Shown here one piece after another: positions 37,685 through 47,697 of a stretch of DNA of 64,000 nt (positions are counted from its first letter, which is position 1; each line of letters begins with the position of its first letter). Below the pieces are notes generated by a model. That model was not told the origin of the DNA and searched no databases. It saw only the letters and a program-made list of their open reading frames with translations. The position numbers were made by a program, and so were the translations under genes. The DNA is from Erwinia sp. 198 (GTDB taxonomy: Bacteria > Pseudomonadota > Gammaproteobacteria > Enterobacterales > Enterobacteriaceae): the NCBI RefSeq assembly GCF_003937915.1, contig NZ_RHUM01000004.1, positions 223,840 to 287,839 on the forward strand, read 5' to 3'.

Positions 37685-39109
37685 TCAGGGCTGGAACAGG
37701 CCAACGCCCAGCTCGTTTTCCTTGCGCGTGCGCGCAATTACGGAAGCCGGGGACTCGATAGTGCGCAGGCCCATTTCCTCTTCGGTGCGCACGACTTTGC
37801 CGCGCAGCGAGTTGGTATAGACATCGACGATCTCAACATCCACAAACTTGCCGATCATCTCTGGCGTGCCTTCAAAGTTCACCACGCGGTTGTTTTCCGT
37901 ACGGCCGGACAGCTCCATCACGTTCTTACGCGAGGTGCCTTCCACCAGGATACGCTGAACGGTGCCCAGCATCCGACGACTCCATGCCATGGCCTGCTGG
38001 TTGATGCGATCCTGGAGGATCCACAGACGCTGCTTTTTCTCTTCTTCCGGCACGTCGTCCGGCAGATCGGCGGCAGGCGTACCCGGACGGGCAGAATAGA
38101 TAAAGCTGTAGCTGGTGTCGAAATTAACCTCGCCGATCAGCTTCATGGTCTGCTCGAAATCCTGCTGGGTTTCGCCAGGGAAGCCGATAATGAAATCCGA
38201 GCTGATCTGAATGTCCGGTCGCGCCGCACGCAGCTTGCGAATAATCGCTTTATATTCCAGCGCGGTATGGGCGCGCTTCATCAGCGTCAGAATACGGTCT
38301 GCGCCGCTCTGGACGGGCAGATGCAGGAAGCTGACCAGCTCCGGCGTGTCGCGGTAAACTTCAATGATATCGTCCGTGAACTCAATCGGATGGCTGGTGG
38401 TGAAGCGAATGCGGTCGATGCCGTCAATTGCCGCCACCAGACGCAGCAGGTCGGCAAAGGTGCAGACTTCGCCGTCAAAGGTTTCGCCACGATAGGCATT
38501 GACGTTCTGACCCAGCAGGTTGACTTCACGCACGCCCTGCGCCGCCAGCTGGGCGATTTCAAACAGAATATCGTCGCATGGACGGCTGACTTCCTCGCCG
38601 CGGGTATAAGGCACCACGCAGAAAGTACAATATTTATTGCAGCCTTCCATAATAGAAACAAAGGCCGTCGGGCCATCTGCTTTGGGTTCCGGCAGACGGT
38701 CGAATTTTTCAATCTCCGGGAAGCTGATATCAACAATCGGGCTTTTGGAGCCGCGCACGGTATTAATCATCTCCGGCAGGCGATGCAGCGTCTGCGGGCC
38801 GAAAACGATATCAACGAAATGCGCGCGCTGGCGAATATGGTCGCCTTCCTGCGACGCCACGCAGCCGCCCACGCCAATGACCACATCGGGATTGCGATCC
38901 TTCAGCGTTTTCCAACGCCCAAGCTGATGGAAAACTTTTTCCTGGGCCTTTTCACGTATGGAACAGGTGTTGAGCAGCAGCACATCCGCCTCTTCCGCCA
39001 CTTCCGTCAGGGAATAGCCGTGGGTGCTGTTTAACAGGTCAGCCATTTTGGATGAGTCATACTCATTCATCTGACAGCCCCAGGTTTTGATATAAAGTTT
39101 TTTCGTCAT
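37685..39109 (-). CDS. miaB: tRNA 2-methylthio-N6-isopentenyladenosine synthase MiaB
   Basis: A 474-aa radical-SAM methylthiotransferase, same length as in E. coli from [15 protein letters not shown] at 39109. N-terminal UPF0004 domain Cys ligands ([20 protein letters not shown]), radical-SAM triad CNKYCTFC and a C-terminal TRAM domain are intact. It modifies A37 of tRNAs reading U-starting codons. It is first in the miaB-ybeZ-ybeY-corC-lnt run. Confidence 0.97.
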   Translation of the reverse strand: MTKKLYIKTWGCQMNEYDSSKMADLLNSTHGYSLTEVAEEADVLLLNTCSIREKAQEKVFHQLGRWKTLKDRNPDVVIGVGGCVASQEGDHIRQRAHFVDIVFGPQTLHRLPEMINTVRGSKSPIVDISFPEIEKFDRLPEPKADGPTAFVSIMEGCNKYCTFCVVPYTRGEEVSRPCDDILFEIAQLAAQGVREVNLLGQNVNAYRGETFDGEVCTFADLLRLVAAIDGIDRIRFTTSHPIEFTDDIIEVYRDTPELVSFLHLPVQSGADRILTLMKRAHTALEYKAIIRKLRAARPDIQISSDFIIGFPGETQQDFEQTMKLIGEVNFDTSYSFIYSARPGTPAADLPDDVPEEEKKQRLWILQDRINQQAMAWSRRMLGTVQRILVEGTSRKNVMELSGRTENNRVVNFEGTPEMIGKFVDVEIVDVYTNSLRGKVVRTEEEMGLRTIESPASVIARTRKENELGVGLFQP

Positions 39110-39269
39110 CTGGTTGCCATTTATCATGCAGGAGAGAATGCAGGGCGCGTATTGTAAAGCTTTGCTGCTGTGGTGACCAGCACCGCGCCGTTTTCTCAAC
39201 GGCCGCTAAAAATCCGGTACACTTAGGGTAACAGAATTAGCCCGTCGGACGTCCACTGGACAGGAAAAT

Positions 39270-40451
39270 ATGATGACAGAAATAACGCAAAAATGGGATG
39301 TCGCTATCGTGGGCGGCGGGATGGTAGGCGCGGCACTGGCCAGCGGACTGGCGGCTCAGGGCTTTCAGGTGACGGTATTGGAAAAGCAGGAGCCAGCTGA
39401 ATTCGCGGCCGGGAGCGATCCGGATATCCGCATTTCCGCGCTGGGCGCCTCATCGGTCGACCTGTTGAAGCAGCTGAACGTCTGGCCTCGCGTTCAGGCA
39501 ATGCGCAGTGCGCCTTACCGCAAGCTGGAGACGTGGGAGTGGCAAACGGCGCAGGTTGGTTTTGACGCTGCTTCGCTTGGCCTGCCGGAGCTGGGTTTTA
39601 TGGTGGAGAACAGCGTACTGCAGCGTGCACTCTGGCAACGGCTCCAGCAGCAGGAAGTGGCGTTGAAAACGCCTGCGCGGCTGCAAACGCTGCAGGCCTG
39701 TAACGGCGGTTGGGCATTGACGCTGGCGGACGGCGAAAAGCTGCACGCCAGGCTGGTAGTAGGCGCCGACGGCGCCAGTTCACAGGTACGCCAGCTGGCA
39801 GGCATTGGCATTCGCGGCTGGAACTATGCGCAGTCCTGTATGCTGATTAGCGTGCGCTGCGAGCACGACGCCGGCGACTGCACCTGGCAACACTTTACGC
39901 CAACGGGGCCGAAAGCTTTCTTGCCGCTGTTTAACGGCTGGGCGTCGCTGGTGTGGTACGACAGCCCGGCAAGGATCCGTCAGCTACAGGCTATGAGCAT
40001 GGCGCAGCTGGCGGAGGAGATCAAAACACATTTCCCGGCGCGGTTGGGCAAAGTGACGCCGGTAGCGGCAGGATCGTTTCCGCTGGTGCGCCGGCATGCT
40101 ACCCGCTACGTGCTGCCAGGGCTGGCGCTGGTTGGCGATGCCGCACACACCATTAATCCGCTGGCGGGGCAGGGCGTGAATTTAGGCTATCGCGACGTGG
40201 ACGCGCTGATTGATACGCTGACCGCCTCGCGCGAGCGTGCGGAAGACTGGGCGTCGGAAAGAGTACTGCTGCGCTACCAGCGCTCACGCCATACGGATAA
40301 TCTGCTGATGCAGAGCGGCATGGATCTCTTCTATTTCGCGTTCAGTACGCAGGCGGCGCCTCTGCGTATTTTGCGTAATCTGGGCCTGATGGCGGCGGAG
40401 AGGTCGGGCGTGCTGAAGCGGCAGGCGTTGCGCTACGCGTTGGGCTTATAG
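39270..40451 (+). CDS. ubiF: Ubiquinone biosynthesis monooxygenase UbiF
   Basis: A 393-aa FAD hydroxylase with the dinucleotide fold IVGGGMVGAALASGLAAQ (residues about 13-30), the DG motif VGADGASSQVRQ and GDAAHTINPLAGQGVNLG. UbiF makes the C6 hydroxylation of the ubiquinone ring. It is divergent from miaB. ATG 39273 is as possible as 39270. Confidence 0.95.
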   Translation: MMTEITQKWDVAIVGGGMVGAALASGLAAQGFQVTVLEKQEPAEFAAGSDPDIRISALGASSVDLLKQLNVWPRVQAMRSAPYRKLETWEWQTAQVGFDAASLGLPELGFMVENSVLQRALWQRLQQQEVALKTPARLQTLQACNGGWALTLADGEKLHARLVVGADGASSQVRQLAGIGIRGWNYAQSCMLISVRCEHDAGDCTWQHFTPTGPKAFLPLFNGWASLVWYDSPARIRQLQAMSMAQLAEEIKTHFPARLGKVTPVAAGSFPLVRRHATRYVLPGLALVGDAAHTINPLAGQGVNLGYRDVDALIDTLTASRERAEDWASERVLLRYQRSRHTDNLLMQSGMDLFYFAFSTQAAPLRILRNLGLMAAERSGVLKRQALRYALGL

Positions 40452-40604
40452 GTTTCTTCATCTGGATCGGCACGGCGATGTCACAGGTTACGGGCATCGC
40501 TTCTCAATGTGCTCTGACCAGGCAAACATCTGTCTGAGCTGGTTAAAACGATAGCCGAAAAAGTAGCAAAAGTTTTAGATAAACGTCAGGCAGATCGCAG
40601 ACGT

Positions 40605-40628
40605 AAAAAAGCCCGCTTGCGCGGGCTT
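40605..40628 (-). terminator. Terminator of the tRNA operon
   Basis: Minus strand AGCCCGC, 4-base loop, GCGGGC followed by TTTTTT, 10 bases after the last tRNA gene. Confidence 0.9.
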
Positions 40629-40638
40629 CTTTACTTAT

Positions 40639-40713
40639 TGGCTGGGGTGCAGGGATTCGAACCCCGGAATGCTGGTATCAGAAACCAGTGCCTTACCGCT
40701 TGGCGACACCCCA
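40639..40713 (-). tRNA. glnV: tRNA-Gln (anticodon CTG)
   Basis: 75 bases with encoded CCA. Begins TGGGGTGTCGCC, anticodon loop TTTCTGATA, T-loop GGTTCGAATC. It is the last tRNA of the operon. E. coli has two CUG-reading Gln genes here (glnX and glnV); only one is present. Confidence 0.96.
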
Positions 40714-40720
40714 ATAAAAT

Positions 40721-40797
40721 TGGTGGCTACTACGGGAATCGAACCTGTGACCCCAGCATTATGAGTGCTGTGCTCTAACCAGCTGAGCTAAGTAGCC
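40721..40797 (-). tRNA. metU: Elongator tRNA-Met (CAT)
   Basis: 77 bases with CCA: starts GGCTACTTAGCTCAG, anticodon loop CTCATAA, T-loop GGTTCGAATCC. It is identical in the bases seen to the copy at 41136-41212. Confidence 0.96.
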
Positions 40798-40833
40798 TAA
40801 TTTTACTGCGTTACAACTATACTACATTCTGAC

Positions 40834-40908
40834 TGGCTGGGATACCTGGATTCGAACCAGGGAATGCCGGTATCAAAAACCGGTGCCTTACCGCTTGGCG
40901 ATATCCCA
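40834..40908 (-). tRNA. glnW: tRNA-Gln (anticodon TTG)
   Basis: 75 bases with CCA, anticodon loop TTTTTGATA. It differs from the copy at 40946-41020 only in the acceptor/T region base that turns GATATCCC into GATACCCC, with the matching change on the other side. Confidence 0.95.
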
Positions 40909-40945
40909 ATGTCCGTACACAAGTCACAAAACCATCAGAACAAAC

Positions 40946-41020
40946 TGGCTGGGGTACCTGGATTCGAACCAGGGAATGCCGGTATCAAAAACCGGTGCCT
41001 TACCGCTTGGCGATACCCCA
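40946..41020 (-). tRNA. glnU: tRNA-Gln (anticodon TTG)
   Basis: 75 bases with CCA, anticodon loop TTTTTGATA, starts TGGGGTATCGCC. It is one of two tandem UUG-reading Gln genes. Confidence 0.96.
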
Positions 41021-41039
41021 TCCGTGCAATGCTTCGAAA

Positions 41040-41124
41040 TGGTGCGGGAGGCGAGACTTGAACTCGCACACCTTGCGGCGCCAGAACCTAAATCTGGTGC
41101 GTCTACCAATTTCGCCACTCCCGC
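41040..41124 (-). tRNA. leuW: tRNA-Leu (anticodon TAG)
   Basis: 85 bases with CCA, starts GCGGGAGTGGCGAAATTGG, anticodon loop ATTTAGGTT, long variable arm as in class II tRNAs. Second in the operon, like leuW in E. coli. Confidence 0.96.
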
Positions 41125-41135
41125 TAAAAAAAAGA

Positions 41136-41212
41136 TGGTGGCTACTACGGGAATCGAACCTGTGACCCCAGCATTATGAGTGCTGTGCTCTAACCAGCTG
41201 AGCTAAGTAGCC
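41136..41212 (-). tRNA. metT: Elongator tRNA-Met (CAT)
   Basis: 77 bases with CCA, starts GGCTACTTAGCTCAG, anticodon loop CTCATAA. First gene of the six-tRNA operon. Confidence 0.96.
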
Positions 41213-41251
41213 ATCTTTTTTCGCGTTACCTTCATCGGCGTTGCGGGGCGC

Positions 41252-41280
41252 ATTATGCTAAGTTGCCCTGAAAGCGTCAA
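41252..41280 (-). promoter_or_regulatory. Promoter of the metT-leuW-gln tRNA operon
   Basis: Minus strand TTGACG, 17 bases, CATAAT, followed by a GC-rich discriminator (GCGCCCCGC), the usual mark of stringently controlled stable-RNA promoters. It lies about 40 bases before metT. Confidence 0.8.
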
Positions 41281-41419
41281 CAAGTTTTTTCCCGTTTTTT
41301 CGCTGAAATGATTCGTTTGTCTGGCTTATAACCAGTATGGCGACTAATTCAGCAAAGTCAGCGTTTTTTTAAACAGTTGTGGGCCGCTGGCGGCCCGTTT
41401 TGTGAATAAAAGCCGTAAG

Positions 41420-43087
41420 TTATTTATAGGCGGACTGATGGACGCCTACCGCACGACCGGAAGGATCGTCCATTGTTTTGAACGCTTCGTCCCATTCAAT
41501 CGCTTTTGCCGAAGAACAGGCGACGGATGGACCGCCCGGCACGCATTCGGCTGCGCTAGGCACTGGAAACAGCTCTTCGAAAATTTCCCGATACAGATAG
41601 CCTTCTTTCGACGTCGGCGTGTTGTACGGGAAGCGGAAGTGCGCCGTTTGCAGCTGCTGGTCGCTGACCTGTTTTGCCGCGACTTCTTTCAGCGTATCGA
41701 TCCAGCTGTAGCCTACGCCGTCGGAGAACTGCTCTTTTTGGCGCCAGGCAACGCTTTCCGGTAGATAAGATGAGAAGCATTCACGCAGGATATGCTTTTC
41801 CATTTTGCCGTTAGGGCCGCACATTTTGTCCGCCGGGTTGATGCGCATCGCCACGTCGAGGAATTTTTTATCCAGGAAAGGCACGCGCGCCTCCACGCCC
41901 CAGGCCGACATCGCCTTGTTGGCGCGAGCACAGTCGAACATATGCAGCGCCAGCAGTTTACGTACGTTCTCTTCGTGAAACTCTTTAGCGTTGGGCGCCT
42001 TATGAAAATAAAGGTAGCCGCCAAAGACCTCATCGGCGCCTTCGCCGGACAGCACCATCTTGATGCCCATCGCTTTGATTTTACGCGACATCAGATACAT
42101 CGGCGTGGAGGCGCGGATAGTAGTCACATCGTAGGTTTCGATGTGGTAGATAACGTCGCGGATCGCATCCAGGCCTTCCTGCACGGTAAAGTGGATCTCG
42201 TGGTGCACCGTACCCAGATGTTCAGCGACGGATTTCGCCGCTTTCAGATCCGGCGATCCTTCCAGACCTACCGCGAAAGAGTGCAGCTGTGGCCACCAGG
42301 CCTCGCTCTTGTCCTGATCTTCAATACGCTTGGCCGCAAATTTTTTGGTCACGGCGGAAATAATAGAGGAGTCCAGGCCGCCGGAAAGCAGTACGCCATA
42401 AGGCACATCGGACATCAGATGGCTTTTCACGGCCTCTTCCAGCGCCTCTTTCAGCGTCGTCGCGTCAGTTTTGTTGTGCTCTACCGCCTCGTAGCTGAAC
42501 CAGTCGCGCTGCCAGTAGCGGCGGATCTCGCCATCGGTGCTGGAAAGATAGCTGCCCGGCGGGAATTCTTTGATCGATTTACATACCGGCACCAGCGCCT
42601 TCATTTCTGAAGCGACAAACAGGTTGCCGTGTTCGTCGTTACCCATATAAAGCGGAATGATGCCGATATGATCGCGGCCAATCAGGTAAGTGTTTTTTAC
42701 GCTGTCATAGAGGATAAAGGCGAACATGCCCTGCAGGTCGTCCAGAAAATCGACGCCTTTTTCCTGATAAAGCGCAAGAATAACTTCACAATCCGATTCG
42801 GTCTGAAAGGCATAGCGGTCGCTCAGCTCTGCACGCAGCGCCTGATGGTTATAGATTTCACCGTTTACCGCCAGCACGTGGGTGTGGGCTGCGTTGTAGA
42901 GAGGTTGCGCGCCGTTGTTGACGTCCACAATAGAAAGACGTTCATGGGCAAGGATCGCGTTGTCGCCTGCATATACGCCTGACCAGTCCGGGCCGCGATG
43001 ACGCATAAGACGGGAAAGCTCCAGCGCTTTCTTACGCAGTTCAACCGGATCGCTTTTGAGATCCAACACGCCAAAAATAGAACACAT
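41420..43087 (-). CDS. asnB: Asparagine synthase B (glutamine-hydrolysing)
   Basis: A 555-aa enzyme making Asn from Asp with glutamine as N donor. Cys2 (MCSIFGVLDLK) is the glutaminase nucleophile after Met removal, so the start must be 43087. The ATP-pyrophosphatase loop SGGLDSSI and the C-terminal synthetase domain (GVEARVPFLDKKFLDVAM) are intact. Length is one more than E. coli (554). It lies between the tRNA cluster and nagD as in E. coli. Confidence 0.97.
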   Translation of the reverse strand: MCSIFGVLDLKSDPVELRKKALELSRLMRHRGPDWSGVYAGDNAILAHERLSIVDVNNGAQPLYNAAHTHVLAVNGEIYNHQALRAELSDRYAFQTESDCEVILALYQEKGVDFLDDLQGMFAFILYDSVKNTYLIGRDHIGIIPLYMGNDEHGNLFVASEMKALVPVCKSIKEFPPGSYLSSTDGEIRRYWQRDWFSYEAVEHNKTDATTLKEALEEAVKSHLMSDVPYGVLLSGGLDSSIISAVTKKFAAKRIEDQDKSEAWWPQLHSFAVGLEGSPDLKAAKSVAEHLGTVHHEIHFTVQEGLDAIRDVIYHIETYDVTTIRASTPMYLMSRKIKAMGIKMVLSGEGADEVFGGYLYFHKAPNAKEFHEENVRKLLALHMFDCARANKAMSAWGVEARVPFLDKKFLDVAMRINPADKMCGPNGKMEKHILRECFSSYLPESVAWRQKEQFSDGVGYSWIDTLKEVAAKQVSDQQLQTAHFRFPYNTPTSKEGYLYREIFEELFPVPSAAECVPGGPSVACSSAKAIEWDEAFKTMDDPSGRAVGVHQSAYK

Positions 43088-43338
43088 AGCTAACTCCCTA
43101 ACGACAAACCGCAACGGTGATATTAATGGAAAATTGCATAATTAACGGCGACTTCTTCGCCCGATAGATAAGAAAATGCGCCAGATTGAGAGAGTGTGCA
43201 AGCGTTTTAGCTGTTTGCTGATAAATAGCCTGTTGCATCACGCTTAAGTTTGAGGATTATGCAATATATGACGCTATTTATTGTGGGATCGATAATAAAT
43301 ATTAAAAATCGGTCAAAAAACAGACAGGCAAGGCGGAT

Positions 43339-43365
43339 AAAAAAGCCCGGCGTGTTTGCCGGGCT
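43339..43365 (-). terminator. Terminator of the nagBACD operon
   Basis: Minus strand AGCCCGGC, 6-base loop, GCCGGGCT followed by TTTTTT, just after the nagD stop. Confidence 0.92.
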
Positions 43366-43371
43366 GGCGAT

Positions 43372-44124
43372 TCAGATAATGTCGATGTCCGCGACCGACG
43401 GGAAGACCCAGCTGGGCCGGAAAGGCATGGCATCAATATCGCTCAGGGTGGATACGCCGGACAGCACCAGAATAGTTTCAAGGCCGGCCTGAAAACCAGC
43501 CAGAATGTCGGTACGCAGATTATCGCCGACGATCACCGTCTCTTCGGAGTGGGCCTGCATCTTGTTCAGCGCCGCGCGCATAATCCACGGGCTGGGTTTA
43601 CCCACGTAAAAAGGCGTCCGGCCGGATATTTTCTCAATACCCGCGCACAGCGCGCCGCAGGCCGGCACAAAGCCTCGGGCGTGAGTATCGGGGTTGGTTG
43701 CGATAAAACGCGCGCCGTTCGCCACGAAATAGGCGGCCTTATGCATCATATCCCAGTTAAACGAGCGCGTTTCGCCCACGATGACAAAATCGGGATTAAT
43801 GTCGGTAATGGTAAAACCGGCTTTATAAAGCTCATGCACCAGCGCCCCTTCGCCCACCACATAGGCTTTCTTACCTTCCTGACGACGTAAAAAATCGGCG
43901 GTAGCCATCGCTGAGGTATAAAACACGCTTTCCGGCAGATCGATGCCCGCCGAAGAGAAGCGGTTAGCCAAATCCAGCGCGGTTTGCGAAGGGTAGTTGG
44001 TCAGCACCACCAGCGGCATCCCTTTAGCCAGGATGCGCTGCAGGAAATCGTTAGCGCCGGGTACGGCGGTATTGTCGTGCATCAAAACGCCGTCGATATC
44101 GCAGATGACGTTTTTGATAGCCAT
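43372..44124 (-). CDS. nagD: HAD-family nucleotide phosphatase NagD (UmpH)
   Basis: A 250-aa HAD phosphatase with DIDGVLMHD (motif I), VVLTNYPSQT (motif II) and VGDNLRTDILAGFQAG (motif IV). It acts on UMP and other nucleotides. Start MAIKNVICDID at 44124 gives the E. coli length. It overlaps nagC at the 5' side of the longer reading, so the shorter start also fits the operon better. Confidence 0.95.
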   Translation of the reverse strand: MAIKNVICDIDGVLMHDNTAVPGANDFLQRILAKGMPLVVLTNYPSQTALDLANRFSSAGIDLPESVFYTSAMATADFLRRQEGKKAYVVGEGALVHELYKAGFTITDINPDFVIVGETRSFNWDMMHKAAYFVANGARFIATNPDTHARGFVPACGALCAGIEKISGRTPFYVGKPSPWIMRAALNKMQAHSEETVIVGDNLRTDILAGFQAGLETILVLSGVSTLSDIDAMPFRPSWVFPSVADIDII

Positions 44125-44156
44125 TTTTTCGCTGTCGTTCAGGGTTAGAGCGCTCA

Positions 44157-45377
44157 TCAACTTTCCATTAAATGTTGTAACAGGATGCCGTTAAGCATGG
44201 CACGCTTTGCCAGTGCGAAAGCGCCTATGGCAGAGCGATGATCGAGCTCAGAACGCACCACCGGTAAATTCTGGCGGAAAGCTTTCAGCGCCTGAGTGTT
44301 GATACAGCCTTCAATAGCGGGCAGCAAAATTTTGTCTGCTTCAGTGATCTCACCCGCAATCACTACCTTTTGCGGGTTGAACAGATTAATGGCGATAGCG
44401 ATCGCCTTGCCTAAGTGGCGCCCGACGGATTCTATCACTTCCGCCGCCAGCGCGTCGCCACGGTTAGCGGCCTTACAAATTTTCGGCATCAGGCAGTCAT
44501 CCAGCGTCAGCGTGCTTGGATAACCCTGGGTAAGCAGATGACGAACGCGATTTTCTATCGCGCTGTTAGCCGCCAGGGTTTCCAGACAACCAAAATTGCC
44601 GCAGTGGCAGCGTTCGCCCAAAGGATCAACCTGGATATGGCCCAGCTCGCCCACGTTGCCGTTACTGCCTAAAAAGATATGACCATTGGTGATGATGCCT
44701 GCACCCGTACCACGGTGCACTCGCACCAGAATCGAGTCAGCACAGTCGCGGGACGCACCAAAATAGTGCTCGGCAAGCGCCAGGCTACGGATATCGTGCC
44801 CTACAAAGCTGGTGACGTTGAAACGTTTTTGCAGATTGGCGACCAGCGGCCAGTGATGAACCGCGATATGCGGCATATAGCGGATAACGCCGTTATTAGG
44901 ATCGACCAGGCCGGGGAGGATAACGGCGATGGCGATCAGCTCGCGCAGCTTGCGCTGATGCTGCTCGCAGAAGCTGGCGATAGCGTTGAACAGCGCATGC
45001 TCCAGGGTTTCCTGAGTGCGTTCCGGCAGCGCGTAGTCCTCTTGCGCCAGCGCTTTTCCACTCAGGTCGAACAGGGTAAGCGTGGCGTCATTGCGGCCCA
45101 GGCGGATGCCGATAGTATTGAAGCCACGGGTTTCGGTGACAATAGAGATAGCGCGGCGGCCGCCGGTAGAGGCCTGCTGATCCACTTCTTTGATCAGGCC
45201 GCGCTCTATCATCTGGCGAGTAATTTTGGTGACGCTGGCGGGCGCTAGCTGGCTATGTTCGGCAATCTGAATGCGCGATATAGGGCCTTGCCGATCGATA
45301 AGCCGGTAAACGGCCGCGCTATTGAGTTGCTTAACAAGATCGACATTTCCTATTTGAGCCTGGCCGCCAGTGGTCAT
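44157..45377 (-). CDS. nagC: N-acetylglucosamine repressor NagC
   Basis: A 406-aa ROK-family repressor with an N-terminal winged helix (VYRLIDRQGPISRIQIAEHSQLAPASVTKITRQMIERGLI as separate segments), sugar-binding ROK domain and zinc cluster CHCGNFGCLE. GlcNAc-6-phosphate releases it from nagBACD, nagE, chiP and other chitin genes in E. coli. Length equals E. coli NagC. All likely targets in this window lie nearby. Confidence 0.97.
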   Translation of the reverse strand: MTTGGQAQIGNVDLVKQLNSAAVYRLIDRQGPISRIQIAEHSQLAPASVTKITRQMIERGLIKEVDQQASTGGRRAISIVTETRGFNTIGIRLGRNDATLTLFDLSGKALAQEDYALPERTQETLEHALFNAIASFCEQHQRKLRELIAIAVILPGLVDPNNGVIRYMPHIAVHHWPLVANLQKRFNVTSFVGHDIRSLALAEHYFGASRDCADSILVRVHRGTGAGIITNGHIFLGSNGNVGELGHIQVDPLGERCHCGNFGCLETLAANSAIENRVRHLLTQGYPSTLTLDDCLMPKICKAANRGDALAAEVIESVGRHLGKAIAIAINLFNPQKVVIAGEITEADKILLPAIEGCINTQALKAFRQNLPVVRSELDHRSAIGAFALAKRAMLNGILLQHLMES

Positions 45378-45384
45378 TCAGTTT

Positions 45385-46533
45385 CTACTCGCTTAAGACT
45401 TCGTCACCATTAACGACAGTCTGGATTATTTGATAGTCACGGGTGAACACCGTCAGGTTCGCGACTTTTCCAGCTTCGACGGAACCTAACTTATCCTCCA
45501 CACCCATAGCGCGGGCTGGATACAGCGTTGCCATCCTGATCGCCTCATCCAGCGCAATGCCGACATGTTCGACGCTGTTCGCGACAGCTTCAATCATGGT
45601 CAGCGCAGAGCCGCTGAGCGTGCCGTTTTCGTCAACGCAGAGTCCATCCCGATAGTATATTGTTTTTCCTGCAAAAATGAACTGGTCAATCTGCGCACCC
45701 GCCGGCGCGGTGGCATCGGTGACCAGGATTAGCCTGTCGCCTTTAAGGCGTTTTGCATTACGAATATTAACGTAGTTGACGTGTAAACCGTCGGCGATGA
45801 TGCCGCAGTAGACGTTTGGCGAATCAAAAAGCGTACCGATTAAGCCCGGCTCACGGCCGGTCAGCGGTGGCATAGCATTATACAGATGGGTGGCGAAACT
45901 GATGCCGGCGGCTATACCCTGGCGCGCCTCTTCGCTGGTGGCATAGGAATGACCAGCGGAAACGACGATACCGGCCTGATGCAGCTGGCGGATCACGGCA
46001 GAATCAACCTGTTCCGGTGCCAGGGTGATTTTGGCAATAACGTCGCTGTTTTCACACAGATAATCGACCATCGCTTTTTCCGCAGGACGGATCAGTGCCG
46101 GATTATGCGTGCCTTTTTTGAGTGGATTTAACCAGGGGCCTTCGAGATGCAGGCCGAGCGCCTGATTAGCATTTTGCGCCAGGTAAGCGCGCATCACTTC
46201 CACTGCGCGTTTCATCAGCTCGTCGCTGCTGGTGATCAGTGTCGGCAGGAAGCTGGTACAGCCCGATTTCTCGTTAGCTTTTTGCATAATAGCCAGCGTT
46301 TCAACGCTGATAGCGGCGATATCATCATTAAACTGCACGCCGCCGCAGCCGTTAAGCTGCAAATCGATAAAGCCGGGAGCAATCAGGGCGCCGTTTACAT
46401 CGCGCCGGGTGATATCCGCAGGCAGATCTTCCAGTCTGCAAACACGGTCAATCAGGCCATTGGCGATGACGACGGCATGATTATCCAGTACTTCGTAGCC
46501 GGTAAAGATACGGCCATGGGTTAAAGCATACAT
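45385..46533 (-). CDS. nagA: N-acetylglucosamine-6-phosphate deacetylase NagA
   Basis: A 382-aa amidohydrolase that deacetylates GlcNAc-6-P. Metal and catalytic residues lie in [23 protein letters not shown] and the catalytic Asp in VTDATAPAG. Length is the same as E. coli NagA. It sits between nagB and nagC. Confidence 0.97.
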   Translation of the reverse strand: MYALTHGRIFTGYEVLDNHAVVIANGLIDRVCRLEDLPADITRRDVNGALIAPGFIDLQLNGCGGVQFNDDIAAISVETLAIMQKANEKSGCTSFLPTLITSSDELMKRAVEVMRAYLAQNANQALGLHLEGPWLNPLKKGTHNPALIRPAEKAMVDYLCENSDVIAKITLAPEQVDSAVIRQLHQAGIVVSAGHSYATSEEARQGIAAGISFATHLYNAMPPLTGREPGLIGTLFDSPNVYCGIIADGLHVNYVNIRNAKRLKGDRLILVTDATAPAGAQIDQFIFAGKTIYYRDGLCVDENGTLSGSALTMIEAVANSVEHVGIALDEAIRMATLYPARAMGVEDKLGSVEAGKVANLTVFTRDYQIIQTVVNGDEVLSE

Positions 46534-46574
46534 AATTTTCTCCCGGCCAGCGCCGATAGCCTTGTGCAGATGAG

Positions 46575-47375
46575 TTACAGATTTTCCATATTTTCCGCTT
46601 CCATTTCGCGGAAATATTTAACCGTTTTCACTTTCAGTTCCATCGTCGCTGGCTCGTCGCAAACCACGATCGATTTGGCATGCAGCTGCAGGCAGCTGAT
46701 GGTCCACATATGATTAACGTTGCCTTCGACGGCAGCCTGTAGCGCCTGGGCTTTAAGGTGTCCCGTCACCAGAATCATCACTTCTTCCGCGTCAAGCAGC
46801 GTGCCCACCCCAACGGTCAGCGCATATTTCGGTACCTGGCTGACGTCGCCGTCAAAAAAGCGGGAGTTCGCCAGGCGCGTATCGTGCGTCAGCGTCTTGA
46901 TACGGGTACGGGAAGCCAGCGATGACGCGGGTTCATTAAAAGCGATATGCCCGTCGTTACCTACGCCGCCCATAAACAGGTGGATTTTACCGTAAGCGCG
47001 GATTTTCTCTTCATACTGGCGACATTCTGCGTCAATATCAGGCGCGTTGCCATTAAGAAGATTGATATTTTCACTTTGAATATCAACGTGATTGAAAAAG
47101 TTGCGATACATAAAGCTGTGATAGCTCTCCGGATGCTCTTTCGGCAGGCCGACATATTCGTCCATATTGAACGTAACGACATGTTTAAAGCTGACCTGGC
47201 CCGCTTTATGCATTTCAATGAGATGACGATAGGCTTCCAGCGGCGTGCCGCCCGTGGGTAAACCCAGCACAAACGGGCGCTCTGCGGTTGGCTGGAACGC
47301 GTTGATACGGTTTACAATGTGGCGGGCGGCCCATTTACCGACCTGGTTTGGCGTCGCAAGCGGGATCAATCTCAT
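46575..47375 (-). CDS. nagB: Glucosamine-6-phosphate deaminase NagB
   Basis: A 266-aa enzyme turning GlcN-6-P into fructose-6-P and ammonia. Motifs [24 protein letters not shown] (catalytic Asp) and [14 protein letters not shown] are intact. First gene of nagBACD, divergent from nagE. Confidence 0.97.
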   Translation of the reverse strand: MRLIPLATPNQVGKWAARHIVNRINAFQPTAERPFVLGLPTGGTPLEAYRHLIEMHKAGQVSFKHVVTFNMDEYVGLPKEHPESYHSFMYRNFFNHVDIQSENINLLNGNAPDIDAECRQYEEKIRAYGKIHLFMGGVGNDGHIAFNEPASSLASRTRIKTLTHDTRLANSRFFDGDVSQVPKYALTVGVGTLLDAEEVMILVTGHLKAQALQAAVEGNVNHMWTISCLQLHAKSIVVCDEPATMELKVKTVKYFREMEAENMENL

Positions 47376-47544
47376 TTTTTTAACCTCGTTATAAGCAATT
47401 TAAGGAAGTATTTTACACCGGTTTCACTGTAATAAGCGTAATCTGCATAATCAGTAACCGGCGCGAAACAGCATCAGGATCATTTTTTTTATCATAAAAT
47501 AAGTGGGCGGGGTTCGCCAGCATAAACCGTGTCAAAATAGCTTC

Positions 47545-47566
47545 TTTGGTGATAAATATCACAAAT
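47545..47566. promoter_or_regulatory. Candidate CRP binding site
   Basis: GGTGA, 6 bases, TCACA within TTTGGTGATAAATATCACAA matches the CRP consensus TGTGA-N6-TCACA at 9 of 10 positions. Confidence 0.72.
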
Positions 47567-47575
47567 GCTATGGTT

Positions 47576-47596
47576 TTAATTTGCGCAGCGAATTAA
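47576..47596. promoter_or_regulatory. Candidate NagC operator
   Basis: A near-palindrome with arms TTAATT and AATTAA around TGCGCAGCG. NagC operators have AT-rich arms about 21-23 bases across with such a centre, and this sits next to the CRP site as in E. coli nagE. Confidence 0.55.
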
Positions 47597-47697
47597 TTTT
47601 TCCTTACACTGCGTCGAATAATGATTAGTGTCATTCAGAGCAGTCCGCTCAATAAAAACTGCACAACGGGCGCCTGGCGGCTCTCATAGGGGGAATA

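Larger units (their letters stand above)
47376..47697. promoter_or_regulatory. Divergent nagB/nagE control region
   Basis: A 322-base region with the divergent promoters. It holds a CRP-type site at 47545-47566 and a candidate NagC operator at 47576-47596, both on the nagE side. In E. coli NagC joins operators near nagB and nagE by a DNA loop. A second operator near nagB (around 47430-47455) is possible but too weak to call. Confidence 0.7.

Noticed and set aside
37592-39034. 480-codon plus-strand ORF opposite miaB
   Set aside because: Shadow of miaB, whose motifs and length are exact.
40639-41212. Integration site (attL/attR) at the tRNA cluster
   Set aside because: Repeats here are the tRNA genes themselves; no integrase or foreign DNA is beside them.
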